A DNA stretch of 64,000 nt. It comes from Alentia gelatinosa. Taxonomy: Eukaryota > Annelida > Polychaeta > Phyllodocida > Polynoidae. A program made the position numbers and the translations under genes. Positions 53,901 through 63,563 of the stretch are shown one piece after another. Within the stretch, counting starts at the first letter, position 1. Each line of letters starts with the position of its first letter. The stretch lies in assembly GCA_950022655.1 (NCBI GenBank), contig OX465584.1, positions 47,598,723 through 47,662,722 of the forward strand. The letters run 5' to 3'. The notes beneath the pieces are model-generated. The model did not search any database. It was not told the origin of the DNA and worked only from the letters and a program-made list of their open reading frames with translations.

Positions 53901-56900
53901 GATAGTTTTGTGGACAGACGGCTGTGTAAGTAGTTCATATGAGACTCTGCAGCCCTGATGCTATTATCGTCTATAGATATCATACTACATAGGGCTGTAG
54001 CAGAGGCTCGTATAAGGTGCACCCTGCCTCAGTTCTACTATAATGGACCATCCATAAAGTATATATGCAAAATCTCTAAATATGTTAACCCCCAAACCCC
54101 CTCTCACTCTTATGCACAATATAAATGAAAGGGGCAGACGCAAAATGTCTGAAATGTCTATTCTTTTTGTTCAATCACTTTTATTGGTACAAAAGGTTTA
54201 CAAAAATTCCATTTCGTATTTATATGCGTTACATATAGTCAGACCAATAAAAGTGTACCATAAATATCCTCTCAACTATGGCAGAGCCTGCGTTGGTTTT
54301 CAGGTGATATCCGAGATGAAAGATAAACAATGTTGCAATTAGAGTTATCTACGTTCTGCTAATTATTGGTTCATCAATATAACATGAATATAACATAAAG
54401 TATTTCGTGCAAAAGGGAAAAAAACTGTGTATTACATATCATAAACAATAGCCTTAGATGGAAGTATATAATATGAATAAAAAAATGAGAACTTAATATA
54501 CCTGTTTCGATATTGACTTGTATAAGAACGCTTTGGTGAGTCTTTTGAACTCAGAAAAGGATTCAGTGTTCCGTACTATAGGTGATAAAGAGTTTCAGTG
54601 AGTGGCGCCAGTGTACTCGACACTTTTAATATAGGTTTGTATATTTGGCTGTGACATTTTTAAGACAGGCAGTATACAGTCTAGTATTATCCATTCTGAC
54701 ATCAAGATATTCTTTACTTCTTGATCTAAGAAACATAAAATTACCAAGATGAGCTTGACGTCGTTCACTTAGGTATGGTATATTTGCCCATTTATGAAGA
54801 TCACATATTCGTGTATAGTGGTTACAATGTAAAATTATTCGCAGACCTTGGTTTTGTGCTCTCTGAATTCTATTGACCCATTGATTAGGGGCGTTAAAAT
54901 ACAGGAGGTCCGAATAATCGAAATATGGTAAACATAACATTTCTAAATTCTCAGAGCAGTAGCTTTTTCAAGGAAGGGTCTAAGCTTACAATTTGATATA
55001 TGCAATGGCCGACCTTTTTTAGTAATTCCTTAATATGGGGTTCATAAGATAAACCCTGGTCTAAATGGTATCCCAGATATTTATACTTTTTGAAATTCAG
55101 TAGTTCTATTCCTTTCATATATAATGAAACATGACCGACTTGTTTGCATTTGTGTACAGACCCAAAGGTCATATATTTAGTTTCCCCAACATTAACAGTT
55201 AACTTGTTTTGGTTGGTCCACAAATCCAGTGCATGTTGGAGCTTATCTATGATTTGGTTGGATGTAGATCCTTCAGTGAAAATAACCATGTCATCATCAT
55301 AAAGTTTTATGCCAATGTTAAGAATACATGATATTAGGTCATATATAAATAATAGAAATAAGGTCGGCCCTAATTCGACCCCTGTGGGACACCGCAGACC
55401 ACTCCATCCTCTCCCAACAAGAGGCCATCGGCCTTAGTCTGTTGTACTCTGTTATAAGGATAATTTTTAAATAGTAGTAAGTTGTTATCTTTAATTCCAT
55501 AACTTTTGAGTTTTTGTAGGAGGATGGAGTGGTCGACGGTGTCAAAGGCCTTTTTTAAATCGATAAAAACCGCTCCCGTAGCCATGCCAACATTCATAGA
55601 TCGTAAGATAGTGTCAGTAAAATCAGAGACAGTTTGTAATGTAGAAAAGCCTTTGCGAAATCCTCCTTGATGTTCGGTTAAAAGGTTACAGTTATCAATA
55701 TTGTCTAATAATCTACTATTGATAATTCTTTCCATTAATTTAGCTGGTAAGGGTAGCACCGAAATCGGGCGTAAATTTATACAATCCGTTGGGTCCCCTC
55801 CCTTGGGAATTGGGGCTACTATTGTTGGGTTTTTTTCAGCAATCAGGTATTAAGGCTTCACTGTAAATTCTATTTAAGTGTGTGGTAAAAATATCATTAT
55901 CAATATGAGGAAATCCTTTAAGACATCGGTCCTAACATTCTCAGTGCCAGTTGGTTTTTTACACTTTATAGCTTGGATCAATTTTTTAACCTCTGGTACA
56001 TTAACAATAACCCGAGGCATTTCAGTGTTGATATCAGGATCATACATTTTCCATGGGGTAAAATTACCACTTGCTAAAGTGGGGCCTATTTTGGTAAAAT
56101 AACCACCCCCACCCCCTCCCTCGGTATGTAGGTACTTTATGGATGGCCCCATACCTATAAGAGTACAGTTACTTACCTCTGTTCACTGCTTGTCAAAACA
56201 CCACAACAATACGTGAAGTAGAGCCTCAGTATCCACTAACCAGGACAGCCAAGGGCGACGTCACAACCAAAAGTGAGTGGGGAGAGAGAGACGGAAACAG
56301 AGAGAAACAGAGTGAATGGTGTTTGTGCAGCCTCTGTATCCACTCAACAGCACGGCACAAGTGAGGGGAGAAAGAGAGGCAACCCCCACTTTTGGCACAC
56401 GAGTATGCCGAGTACTGCTATTAGCTGCTCCTATTAGCTGATTATAGCATATGAGATGTGTGGCTTCATCCCGGCCTCTCATACGTTCAGGGGGAGGGGG
56501 ATGGTAGACAGTGTGTGACCAAAACATATTTACTTGTGTGCCAAGGTTGGCGTGTGCTTGGTATGTGGCTGAAAGGATGTGTGAGTAAAGGGTATGTGTT
56601 CTCCTTAGTGTACATGCATAGCCTTCCCTATCGCAGAACAAGTTCAAGTCACATATTAAACAATACAACATCAGATAAAATGTGTGGTCAAAGCACCTTT
56701 CCTACGCCATGGGAGGAAGAACATATCATTTAGTGACAGCACCATATGTCAAGCACCAATTTCCCTAATGTGGGAATTCTCAAGAGTCAGCAGATCATTC
56801 TACCCTATCAACACATGCTTGCTCCTTTTTTAATTAAAAAAAAAAAGTTTTTTCTAAACTATAGCTACCAAAAGGACACAATATCATCTAATGGGGCACA

Positions 56901-59900
56901 GACAGTATAAGGACAGGACATACAAAGACAGGACAATGACACTTTGGTATGAGAAAACTGATTCCCAACCGATTGAAATGGAGAGAAGAATTTTCCAAGA
57001 ATGTTGAATGGAAATTTGAAATATAAAGATAAAAAGCAAGGGAAATTGATACTGAATCTACATACTTGTGAAATGAATAGATTAAGAATAAGAATTCTTT
57101 TCCAATAAATGCAATGAATAGATTAGTTGATGCATAGAAATAGATTGAATATAGTTAAAAAATAAATGAAATTGATAATGATAAATAGATTTTTTTTTGA
57201 ACTAGAATAAATTACGTAAAAATTTATAATAAAATAGAATGAAATAAAATTAACAATAAAATAAAAATGAAATTAAGATATATATATAGAATTATGAAAG
57301 ATAAAAATTATCTAAGAAACAAATATGTTGAAAATTACAGATGTGTAAAGAGGACATTAATAGTAAACACATAAAAAAGGCTGCTGTAGGCCACTGAGAA
57401 GACATATTTTGATTCTGTTTGCTGTATTGAGTCCACAAAGGAACAGACTATGAAGCCCAACACCAAAGTTAAATGTAATGAGTCATTGTAATACTTAAAA
57501 GTACACAGAACCAAGTAATGATTTTCATCACTCAGAATTATAGGCGTTCAGGTCTCTTCAACTGGAGGCCTTATTCTATCTGGTTGCCCAGTGGATTTTG
57601 TGTGGAGTCTAGGACAGTCTGTGGGCTGAATTCTCATAGCAAGAATACACCGAACAGCCAAAGCTACCAACAAACCAACACTGGAGTAAATAAGGAACTA
57701 AACAGCATGAAGCTTGTGAACAGAGGAGAAACATGTATGGATAAACAAATTAATCTGAATCATTTATTGTGACTGAAAATTCTGTGACAAATTGGACTTA
57801 GAGATTTGGATTCTAAATGAAGTTGATGATATTAATGTCTTTGATTGTTAAATGAAACGATTTGCTACTGAGTGAACTTGATACTACTCAATGCTTAGGT
57901 AATTATTGCTTGAAGCTAAGCTTCATCGTCTCCCGTTTTACCTTTGGTTGGATGAAGTGTGAGGTTACATACGAAAGAATTAGGGAAAGTGTGGAGTGGG
58001 TCATACACCCTAAAGGTACTGTGATATAATCGCTATAATTCGTACACCGGTATATAGTAATAACATTGACTAAAGGCTGTTTGTTTTCGCTTGTATTTCC
58101 CACCAGACGGCCCTGGCGGTGGCGCTGGTCAACATCCAGATTCCGCTGATGCTCGGCGACGTCGTCAACGTGGTGTCTAAGTACACGGCTGAGACGGCGG
58201 GTAACTTCATGGAGGACATGAAGGAACCAGCGGTCAAACTCGTGTCCATGTACGCGGTGCAGGTAGGTCACGTGACTAGATAGCTTCAATGGGCTTCATA
58301 ACTTAACATGAAGATAGGATTCACTTCCAAGACAAAGTCATTGATTATCATTGGTTAGATAGGGACCAGTATAATTTCAGAACCTGTCATAACACTTTCG
58401 GCAAAGATGAAATACACAGAAATAAAATTCTCTCCCAAGGCAAATCTTGAATAAACGAAATTTGCAAACAAAGTCTAATTGTTCGCTATAGGGCACAGAA
58501 TGTGTCCTAGTTCCATTCACCACTTGCACATAGGCGTGGCGCGTCGGTCGCCGTGATAACGGGTTTCGCTGGTCTTATGTAACAGGGCCCCACTCGCCCA
58601 AAACCAGCGTCACTGTGCTTAATCGAAAACGAGGCGTGCGACCTAGTGTGGCTTCACAGTGCAGTGGGTGACTATGTGTATAGGCCAGGGAGGATAGTTA
58701 GTGTTAGAAAAAAACAAGGGAATATCTCCTATGAAAATTCAGGGTTTAAACCTGACATATACACCAAAAACACTGGAAATGTATTAGATACAAGTAATGT
58801 TATTATAAGTAAACATATGCTTCTATGAAGACTCTGTGGATAGGTAGAGTTGGGAATAAAGGCTTCTTACTGATATGAGTAATATATCAGTTATATCTCT
58901 CTACTCTGCGTTGTTATATAGGTTCATTTTACCCAAGGAAAGGGATTTCACATTTCAAAAATGAAAACGCAGATTTCCGCGGAAACAAGGAAAACTGACA
59001 TACCTGATAGGCACAGACACAGCCCATATTTTCCAGTTTCCTTTTGTTTCACACCTCCTGAGATATAACACCTGAGTGGAGAGTTTTGACATCTGGGACA
59101 AGGTGTGAAAACACTGCACTCAGCCACATTATAGCTACTATAGTAAAGTCCAACTTGATCTGCATGAAATGCAAAATTGGTTTGATAAAAAAAGACCTGA
59201 TAATAAATATAAGAAAAAGTCTAAGTTGTGATTTTGGAAAAGCCACAAAAATGAGATAAGCTGTCACATAAAAGGCAGTTAATTGCATATTTTAGAGGTC
59301 TCAGGACCACTTGACAGTCTCCTCTGCCAAGTTTCAGGATGTGTTAAAGTGGGGGCAAGCTTTGAAAACGGCAGACTGTGGCTGTAGGTATGAATGTATG
59401 TAGTACACTATTAGCAGACAAGCTAACACATCTCATACATTATTACAGGGTATACTTGAAAATGAAGTGTATGCCTGTATAGACTGACCTATTAATATTG
59501 ACAATATAGTAGTCAATATATTTATCAATGATGATACAGGGATGGAGGTCAGCTGACAATTGAAGGTTTCCAAATTTCTAAAAATACTTAATATCCCCCC
59601 CCCCCACCTCCCCTGCCCTAAAACAAAAAATAGAATGGAAAACATTGACTTTTATACAGGCCATCATTGTGTTTTTGATAAATTTATCTTTAAACGATAA
59701 AGATAAATCACGAAAAATTAGAATACATATCAATTCATGCAACATCTACAAATATTTTAACACTTTTTATGATTTCTGATTTTAGTTGGTGAAAACATGT
59801 ATCTTATATGGGTGTTCGTTGTTATCTGATTGACTAAATGTAATTCGCAGGTAATAATTTGCAGTTTTCATCTATGAAATAAGCCACAAATGCAATGATA

Positions 59901-62900
59901 TAAAATCACATTTCTTTTACTCTTTTTCAACTTCTTTTAGTGCTATTTTTGACTCCTGTCATTATGCTCCATTATCTCAGGAAATATTTATCACAGACTG
60001 GCAATATCGGTATCGTTTTAATCGTCTTTAAGTACCCAAGAGGATAAAATAATAATTTCTATAGGTCATCACGATAGATTTTTCATTAAATCACTGTAAA
60101 GACAGGAAGGTAACATGTTTTATTATTTTTACCTTACAAATTCCAAAGTTCAAGCCATCATAGGAAATCTCAGCCAAGGTATAGCTATATGATATGTATA
60201 CCAACGAATAGACCAGATTTCTAGCTTTTTAACAATGGTTTATTTATAAAGATCGGCCTATTATTCACAAAGATAGAACAATTTCCATTTTCCGAGTTTG
60301 AAAAAATAGGTTTTTTTAATATCGAACGCTCAGTAGTTAAGTCGCACGCCTCGTTCTGGTGTGACCTACTTGTCGGCCATTACAAGATGGCGCCAGTGTG
60401 AAGAGGGTCTATGGTCAGCAAGCACGTGGGGCAATTCCAGTGCCACCTGTTAAGATGGCGCTACTATAATTAGGGGGCCAACCGTGTTTTATTTGGTGTC
60501 GGGGACGAAATGCCGCCTCAAGGCATTATCAGGACTATGCTGAGGAATGCTCAAGGGATTATCCGGTCTACACTTGGGAATGCCTCAAGGCCAGACCTAT
60601 GCTGGGAAATACCTCAAGGCATTGTCAGGTTTATGCTGGGAAATACCTCAAGGCATTATCCGTTCTATGCTGGGGAATACCTCAAGGCATTATCAGGTTT
60701 ATGCTGGGAAATGCCTCAAGGCATTATCCGTTCTATGCTGGAGAATACCTCGAGGAATTTTCCGCCCTGAATGAGTTATTCATTGGTTGTTGTCCTTGTT
60801 CTTTTCTCTGTAGGCGGCGTTGACGTTCTGCTACATCACACTCCTCTCAAACGCCGGCGAGAGGATGGCCGCTAGACTCCGCAAAAACCTCTTCCACAAC
60901 ATTCTGGCCCAGGACGTCAGCTTCTTTGACGATCACAAAACAGGAGAAATCATCAACAGGTAGATGCCCTGCATGTAGGGGATCGAGTTGTGACAAGGAA
61001 AGAGTCGCCGTTAATCAAAGCGGGTGACATAGCTAGAGAGAAATGTCCCAGCGAGTAATGTCCAAGGGGAGAAGATGCCACTCGCCGATGATTGCACTGG
61101 AGTAGAAATCATACAGCCATCCGACGACCATGCGGGGGAAATAAAGCAAATGATAAAAAAATATATGAAAAGAGAGTGCAGAGGAAAGTGGGGCCAGAGA
61201 TGCCAGTTTTCTGGTTATTTCCGGATTTCCAGGTTTGCTAGTGTACTAAATTCTCATCACGTTAGTGGCTTTAATCACGATTCAGATATTTTCCCGTTTT
61301 TTTTTCTAGATCTCACCGGAATCTTTGGGTGGGACCCTATTTCTGATAAGGAAGGGACAATATTCGCCAAGAACTGCCGGACTAACATTGTGAGTCTTGT
61401 ACAAACATCCTAATGCCTCTGCCAGTGGGGGATTAGGCCAGGAGGACACTAATCGCACAGAAAATATCAAACATTTGATGCAAGAGCGCCAGCAATTACT
61501 GCCCCTTTATGAGGGAATTTTGTCACCAACAAATTCCTCTCACAGCAGGAGTAAGGGTGGTGGAACCTAATCCCAGGTGTTGTGAAAAATGGGTTGCACA
61601 CTTAGGGGCCATCCCTCAAGTATGTACGCAGAATCTTTGAAATTTCAGCCCCTACCCTCACTCCCAATCTTGTGCGCAATAGAACAGATATTAAGTGGCA
61701 TACATAAAACCTCCATTTTTTTTACCCCCTGTCCTCCCTCAGTGCATACGTACTTTATGGATGTTCCCCTGGCGATTATGTCCTGGTATAAAATCGCTGG
61801 GTACATAGTCACTGATGAATTCCCTAGGAGCTACCATTCTCTTTCACCCCCAACAGTGGTAGATTTACTGCTATATCAAAGGGCAGTCCTTCTCATACCA
61901 TTTGTATATGGTATGGAAACTAAGAGAACTTTCACCTCGTAATGTGTAGGGGTCAGATTTCTACCTAAATTCACCCCAAGAATTCAATCAACAACTAACC
62001 AAAGTAGGTCTATTAGAACATATTGAGTGTTGAACTCTCTAACAAACAGAGCTACTAATCTATTGTTAGAGTCGTGGTGGAGAAATGTTGATGATAGAGT
62101 TATGGTGCAATCTATTGAGTTTTATGTTTCTTTATTTAACAGACTTACAGCAGATGTCCAAGACTTTAAAAGTTCGTTCAAGATGTGCATTTCTCAGGGC
62201 CTCAGGAGCGCCACTCAGGTATATTTTTAATAACTACTCTACAGATGAATCCTCAATGTTTCTTGTAGTTTTTTTAACATTATTCTATAGGCGTGACATT
62301 GAAAAAGGAAAGGGGATCTTCAAAAATGCTTGATAATTTGAATAAAGTTCGAGCACCGTTTTTGTCAATTGTAATCATCAGATGAGGAAATAAAAGTGTA
62401 ATGCTGAAGAGAAGTTGAAATCGAAGATAATGACAACTTAAATACTGGAACAGCAGTTTTGAGACCCCCAACAAATCAAGTAATTACGAATTTTATCATG
62501 GTCATTCTAATTTTGGCCATTGTTACTTATTGTAGGTGTATGGGGTTGACTCTCTATGGTTACATATTGTAGGTGGTGGGGTGTGCAGGACTCAGTGGCT
62601 GTAGGTGATGGGATGTGCGGGGTCGTTGACTGTCTATGGCTATTTGTTGTAGGTGGTGGGATGTGCGGGGTCGTTGACTGTCTATGGCTATTTGTTGTAG
62701 GTGGTGGGATGTGCGGGGTCGTTGACTGTCTATGGCTATTTGTTGTAGATGGTGGGATGTGCGGGGTCTTTGACTGTCTATGGCTATTTGTTGTAGGTGG
62801 TGGGATGTGCGGGGTCGTTAACTGTCTATGGCTATTTGTTGTAGGTGGTGGGATGTGCGGGGTTGTTGACTGTCTATGGCTATCTGTTGTAGGTGGTGGG

Positions 62901-63563
62901 ATGTGCGGGGTCGTTGACTGTCTATGGCTATTTGTTCTAGGTGGTGGGATGTGCGGGGTCGTTGACTGTCTATGGCTATTTGTTGTAGATGGTGGGATGT
63001 GTGGGGGTTATTGACTGTCTATGGCTATTTGTTGTAGGTGGTGGGATGTGCGGGGTTTATTGACTGTCTATGGCTATTTGTTGTAAGTGGTGGGATGTGC
63101 GGGGTCATTGACTGTCTATGGCTATTTGTTGTAGATGGTGGGATGTGAGAGGTCGTTGACTGTCTATGGCTATTTGTTGTAGGTGGTGGGATGTGCGGGG
63201 TCGTTGACTGTCTATGGCTATTTGTTGTAGGTGGTGGGATGTGAGGTGTCATTGACTGTCTATGGCTATTTGTTGTAAGTGGTGGGATGTGAGAGGTCGT
63301 TGACTGTCTATGGCTATTTGTTGTAGGTGGTGGGATGTGAGGGGTCGTTGACTGTCTATGGCTATTTGTTGTAGGTGGTGGGATGTGCGGGGTCTTTGAC
63401 TGTCTATGGCTATTTGTTGTAGGTGGTGGGATGTGCGGGGTCGTTGGTGATCATCTCCCCCAAGCTTACAACACTGCTGTTCGTTGTTGTCCCGGCCATC
63501 ATCCTGACAGGTACAGGGATTGGCTCCCTGCTCCGGAAACTCAGCCGTTTAGCTCAAGCTCAG
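44570..63563 (+). CDS. ABCB8: ABCB8-like mitochondrial ABC transporter, 5' part (whole-gene entry, partial)
   Basis: Exons seen: 44570-44921, 58107-58262, 60814-60959, 62143-62218, 63423-63563, all in matching phase (871 nt, about 290 codons). ABCB8 is a half-transporter of the mitochondrial inner membrane, linked in vertebrates to the mitochondrial ATP-sensitive potassium channel and to iron handling. The order of segments matches the family: N-terminal targeting/linker region, a [20 protein letters not shown] start to the membrane domain, [73 protein letters not shown] and [12 protein letters not shown]. The first coding exon (upstream) and the nucleotide-binding domain (downstream, off the window) are missing. 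The exon following 63563 must start in phase 0. Confidence 0.93.
45604..46012 (+). mobile_element. tRNA-derived SINE with long tail
   Basis: Leader (TTCACCCTCTTGGTCGCC), A-box TTAGCTCAGTGG, body (CCAATCCTTCTCATACC, TCGGTAAATGTGTAGG) and the long tail AACCTTGAGAGAGTCTGG to AAATCAAACCAACAAACC. The tRNA-like part carries an insertion of GACTTATAATCACAAGG-like sequence. It interrupts the Gypsy element at its 3' side. Confidence 0.8.
46030..47818 (-). mobile_element. Decayed Gypsy-type LTR element, internal region
   Basis: Minus strand, read high to low: primer-binding site; a gag end with a degenerate zinc knuckle ([12 protein letters not shown]) near 47590; a protease-like stretch; the start of reverse transcriptase ([16 protein letters not shown], 46750-46800); [20 protein letters not shown] (46540-46610); then an RNase H segment ([32 protein letters not shown]). 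Frames are broken many times. The integrase and 3' LTR are missing, probably lost where the SINE now sits. Confidence 0.82.
47781..47818 (-). other. Gypsy primer-binding site complementary to a tRNA-His-like 3' end
   Basis: The plus strand reads as the 3' end of a tRNA: T-arm CCAGGTTCGAATCCTGG, then TCACGGCA plus CCA (47816-47818). The acceptor strand fits tRNA-His (GCCGTGA partner). The complementarity includes the whole T-arm rather than the usual 18 bases. It lies one base from the LTR start (47820). Confidence 0.7.
47820..48440 (-). repeat. Gypsy 5' LTR (outer end uncertain)
   Basis: Begins next to the primer-binding site with TGTTGCAGTCGCC on the plus strand (CA end of the LTR in reverse). 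In the element's direction a TATA-like CATATATATAGGCC lies at about 48226-48240. No second LTR is in the window, so the outer end near 48440 is a guess. Confidence 0.5.
48690..49135 (+). mobile_element. LINE remnant, C-terminal part of reverse transcriptase ORF
   Basis: Plus-strand reading with stops gives [39 protein letters not shown] and STLWNQLP, typical of the ORF2 C-terminus of CR1/Jockey-type elements. It is close kin to the remnant at 54620-56155 in the opposite orientation. Confidence 0.8.
49572..49790. repeat. 63-bp minisatellite, about 3.5 units
   Basis: TTGACCCTACA starts at 49572, 49635, 49698 (as TTGACCTTACA) and 49761, spacing 63 bp. Units include ACCACAGAGCACTG and TGAACTAATC. 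Confidence 0.9.
50030..50425. repeat. 30-bp minisatellite, about 13 units
   Basis: Unit halves CAGGATACACTTCATG and ATCTCCGTGTCATG. A plus frame reads [10 protein letters not shown] repeated, a by-product of the 30-bp period. Confidence 0.9.
50686..50885. mobile_element. Foldback element, third type (related to 39218)
   Basis: TTTGAGGCCGTATACAATGG, then AATCAATGGTTTGTGGAAAG and GTTAACCACAAGG, blocks shared with the 39218-39493 element in altered order and orientation. Confidence 0.4.
51243..51520 (+). mobile_element. tRNA-derived SINE, alternative tail
   Basis: tRNA-like part CTGGACTTGTAATCCCAAGG and TTTGATTCCCACTGC (B-box region), the shared body, then a different tail: AATTGAACAAATTGGACG and TTAAACTACCCAAACAAAC. 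The leader and A-box are truncated. Confidence 0.8.
51950..52690. repeat. 42-bp minisatellite with a 210-bp higher-order duplication
   Basis: Unit halves GTGCAAGTTCCATACTCACTG and CCACAGTTAAGATTAAAGC, about 18 units. A five-unit block starting near 52093 is repeated almost exactly starting near 52303. The minus-strand frames ([14 protein letters not shown]) are by-products. Confidence 0.92.
52730..53470. repeat. 73-bp minisatellite, about 10 units
   Basis: GGAGCATCTCTATTTAATTG recurs at 53012, 53085 and 53158 (73-bp spacing). Units also carry AGCAGGGACCTGACC and GACTGACTACTACACACG. One unit (52905-52950) is interrupted by a piece (GGCATCGGCTGTG, TATGCCACGTATCATTAAT) also found inside the SINE copy at 14365. 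Confidence 0.92.
54620..56155 (-). mobile_element. Decayed CR1/Jockey-like LINE (reverse transcriptase)
   Basis: Minus strand with several frameshifts: a linker [92 protein letters not shown], then LYDDDMVIF (YADD changed to YDDD), [18 protein letters not shown] and the C-terminal [15 protein letters not shown]. No endonuclease is seen. Confidence 0.88.
58107..58262 (+). CDS. ABCB8: ABCB8 exon, membrane helices 1-2 region
   Basis: 52 codons, phase 0-0, acceptor CCACCAG and donor GTAGGT. It encodes [19 protein letters not shown] (membrane helix 1 and loop) and ends LVSMYAVQ. It is GC-rich against an AT-rich intron, as expected for conserved coding sequence. Confidence 0.95.
58263..60039 (+). 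other. ABCB8 intron, left part
   Basis: AT-rich intron. A repeat X fragment is at 58930-59000 (GAAAACGCAGATTTCC). A C homopolymer is near 59589. No gene is recognised. Confidence 0.5.
60040..60412 (+). mobile_element. About 370-bp interspersed element, plus copy
   Basis: Contains TAGGTCATCACGATAGATTT, AGCCAAGGTATAG, CAACGAATAGACCAGA and ATTACAAGATGGCGCCAGTG. A second copy in reverse lies at 63592-63962. Confidence 0.75.
60500..60770. repeat. 34-bp minisatellite, about 7-8 units
   Basis: Unit halves TATGCTGGGAAATACC and TCAAGGCATTATCAGG. It lies 44 bp upstream of an ABCB8 exon. The unit contains the CCTCAAGGCAT motif seen as an isolated palindrome at 21361 and 23394. Confidence 0.88.
60814..60959 (+). 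CDS. ABCB8: ABCB8 exon, membrane helix 2 and coupling region
   Basis: 146 nt, acceptor CTGTAG and donor GTAGAT, ending in phase 2. It encodes [18 protein letters not shown] and then [17 protein letters not shown]; the Phe-Phe-Asp..Lys-Thr-Gly segment is the classic coupling-helix region of ABCB half-transporters. The following Arg codon is split. Confidence 0.96.
60960..62142 (+). other. ABCB8 intron
   Basis: AT-rich sequence with a decayed SINE body at 61830-61995 (CCCAACAGTGGTAGATTTAC, CTTCTCATACC). The frame at 61075-61413 has no domain. Nothing else is recognised. Confidence 0.5.
61830..61995 (+). mobile_element. Decayed SINE body
   Basis: AGTGGTAGATTTACTGCTAT, TCCTTCTCATACCATTTG and CTCGTAATGTGTAGGGGTC match the SINE body. 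Head and tail are lost. Confidence 0.65.
62143..62218 (+). CDS. ABCB8: ABCB8 exon, membrane helix 3 start
   Basis: 76 nt, acceptor TTTAACAG and donor GTATAT. It completes the split Arg and encodes [20 protein letters not shown] then RSATQ, nearly the same as vertebrate ABCB8. It ends in phase 0. Confidence 0.96.
62534..63422 (+). repeat. 48-bp minisatellite fused to an ABCB8 3' splice site, about 18 units
   Basis: Unit: GTGGTGGGATGTGCGGGGTC, then GTTGACTGTC, then TATGGCTATTTGTTGTAG. Sixteen regular units run from 62653 to 63422 after two to three diverged ones. Each unit contains both the acceptor (TTTGTTGTAG) and the first 24 bases of the exon that starts at 63423, so the array was evidently seeded from that splice junction. 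The 152-codon frame at 62556-63014 is a by-product. In the true exon frame each unit ends in a TAG stop. Confidence 0.93.
63423..63563 (+). CDS. ABCB8: ABCB8 exon, membrane helices 3-4
   Basis: 47 codons, phase 0-0, acceptor TTGTAG (shared with the adjoining minisatellite) and donor GTTAGT. It encodes [35 protein letters not shown] and [10 protein letters not shown], matching the family's helix 4 and the Leu-Arg-Lys-Leu-Ser motif. Confidence 0.95.

Larger units (their letters stand above)
44922..58106 (+). other. ABCB8 13.2-kb intron
   Basis: Filled with mobile and tandem repeats: SINE (45604-46012), Gypsy remnant with LTR (46030 to about 48440), LINE remnants (48690-49135, 54620-56155), four minisatellites (49572-53470) and a SINE at 51243. 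The stretch 56880-57360 is A/G-rich on the plus strand with no gene seen. The stretch 56160-57770 has only short unsupported frames. Confidence 0.6.

Noticed and set aside
56880..57360. Gene or structured RNA in the A/G-rich stretch
   Set aside because: It is low-complexity AT-rich DNA with strand bias only; no frame or stem was found.
62556..63014. 152-codon Gly/Cys/Trp-rich frame
   Set aside because: It is the 48-bp minisatellite read in a frame different from the ABCB8 exon frame; there is no start context or conservation.
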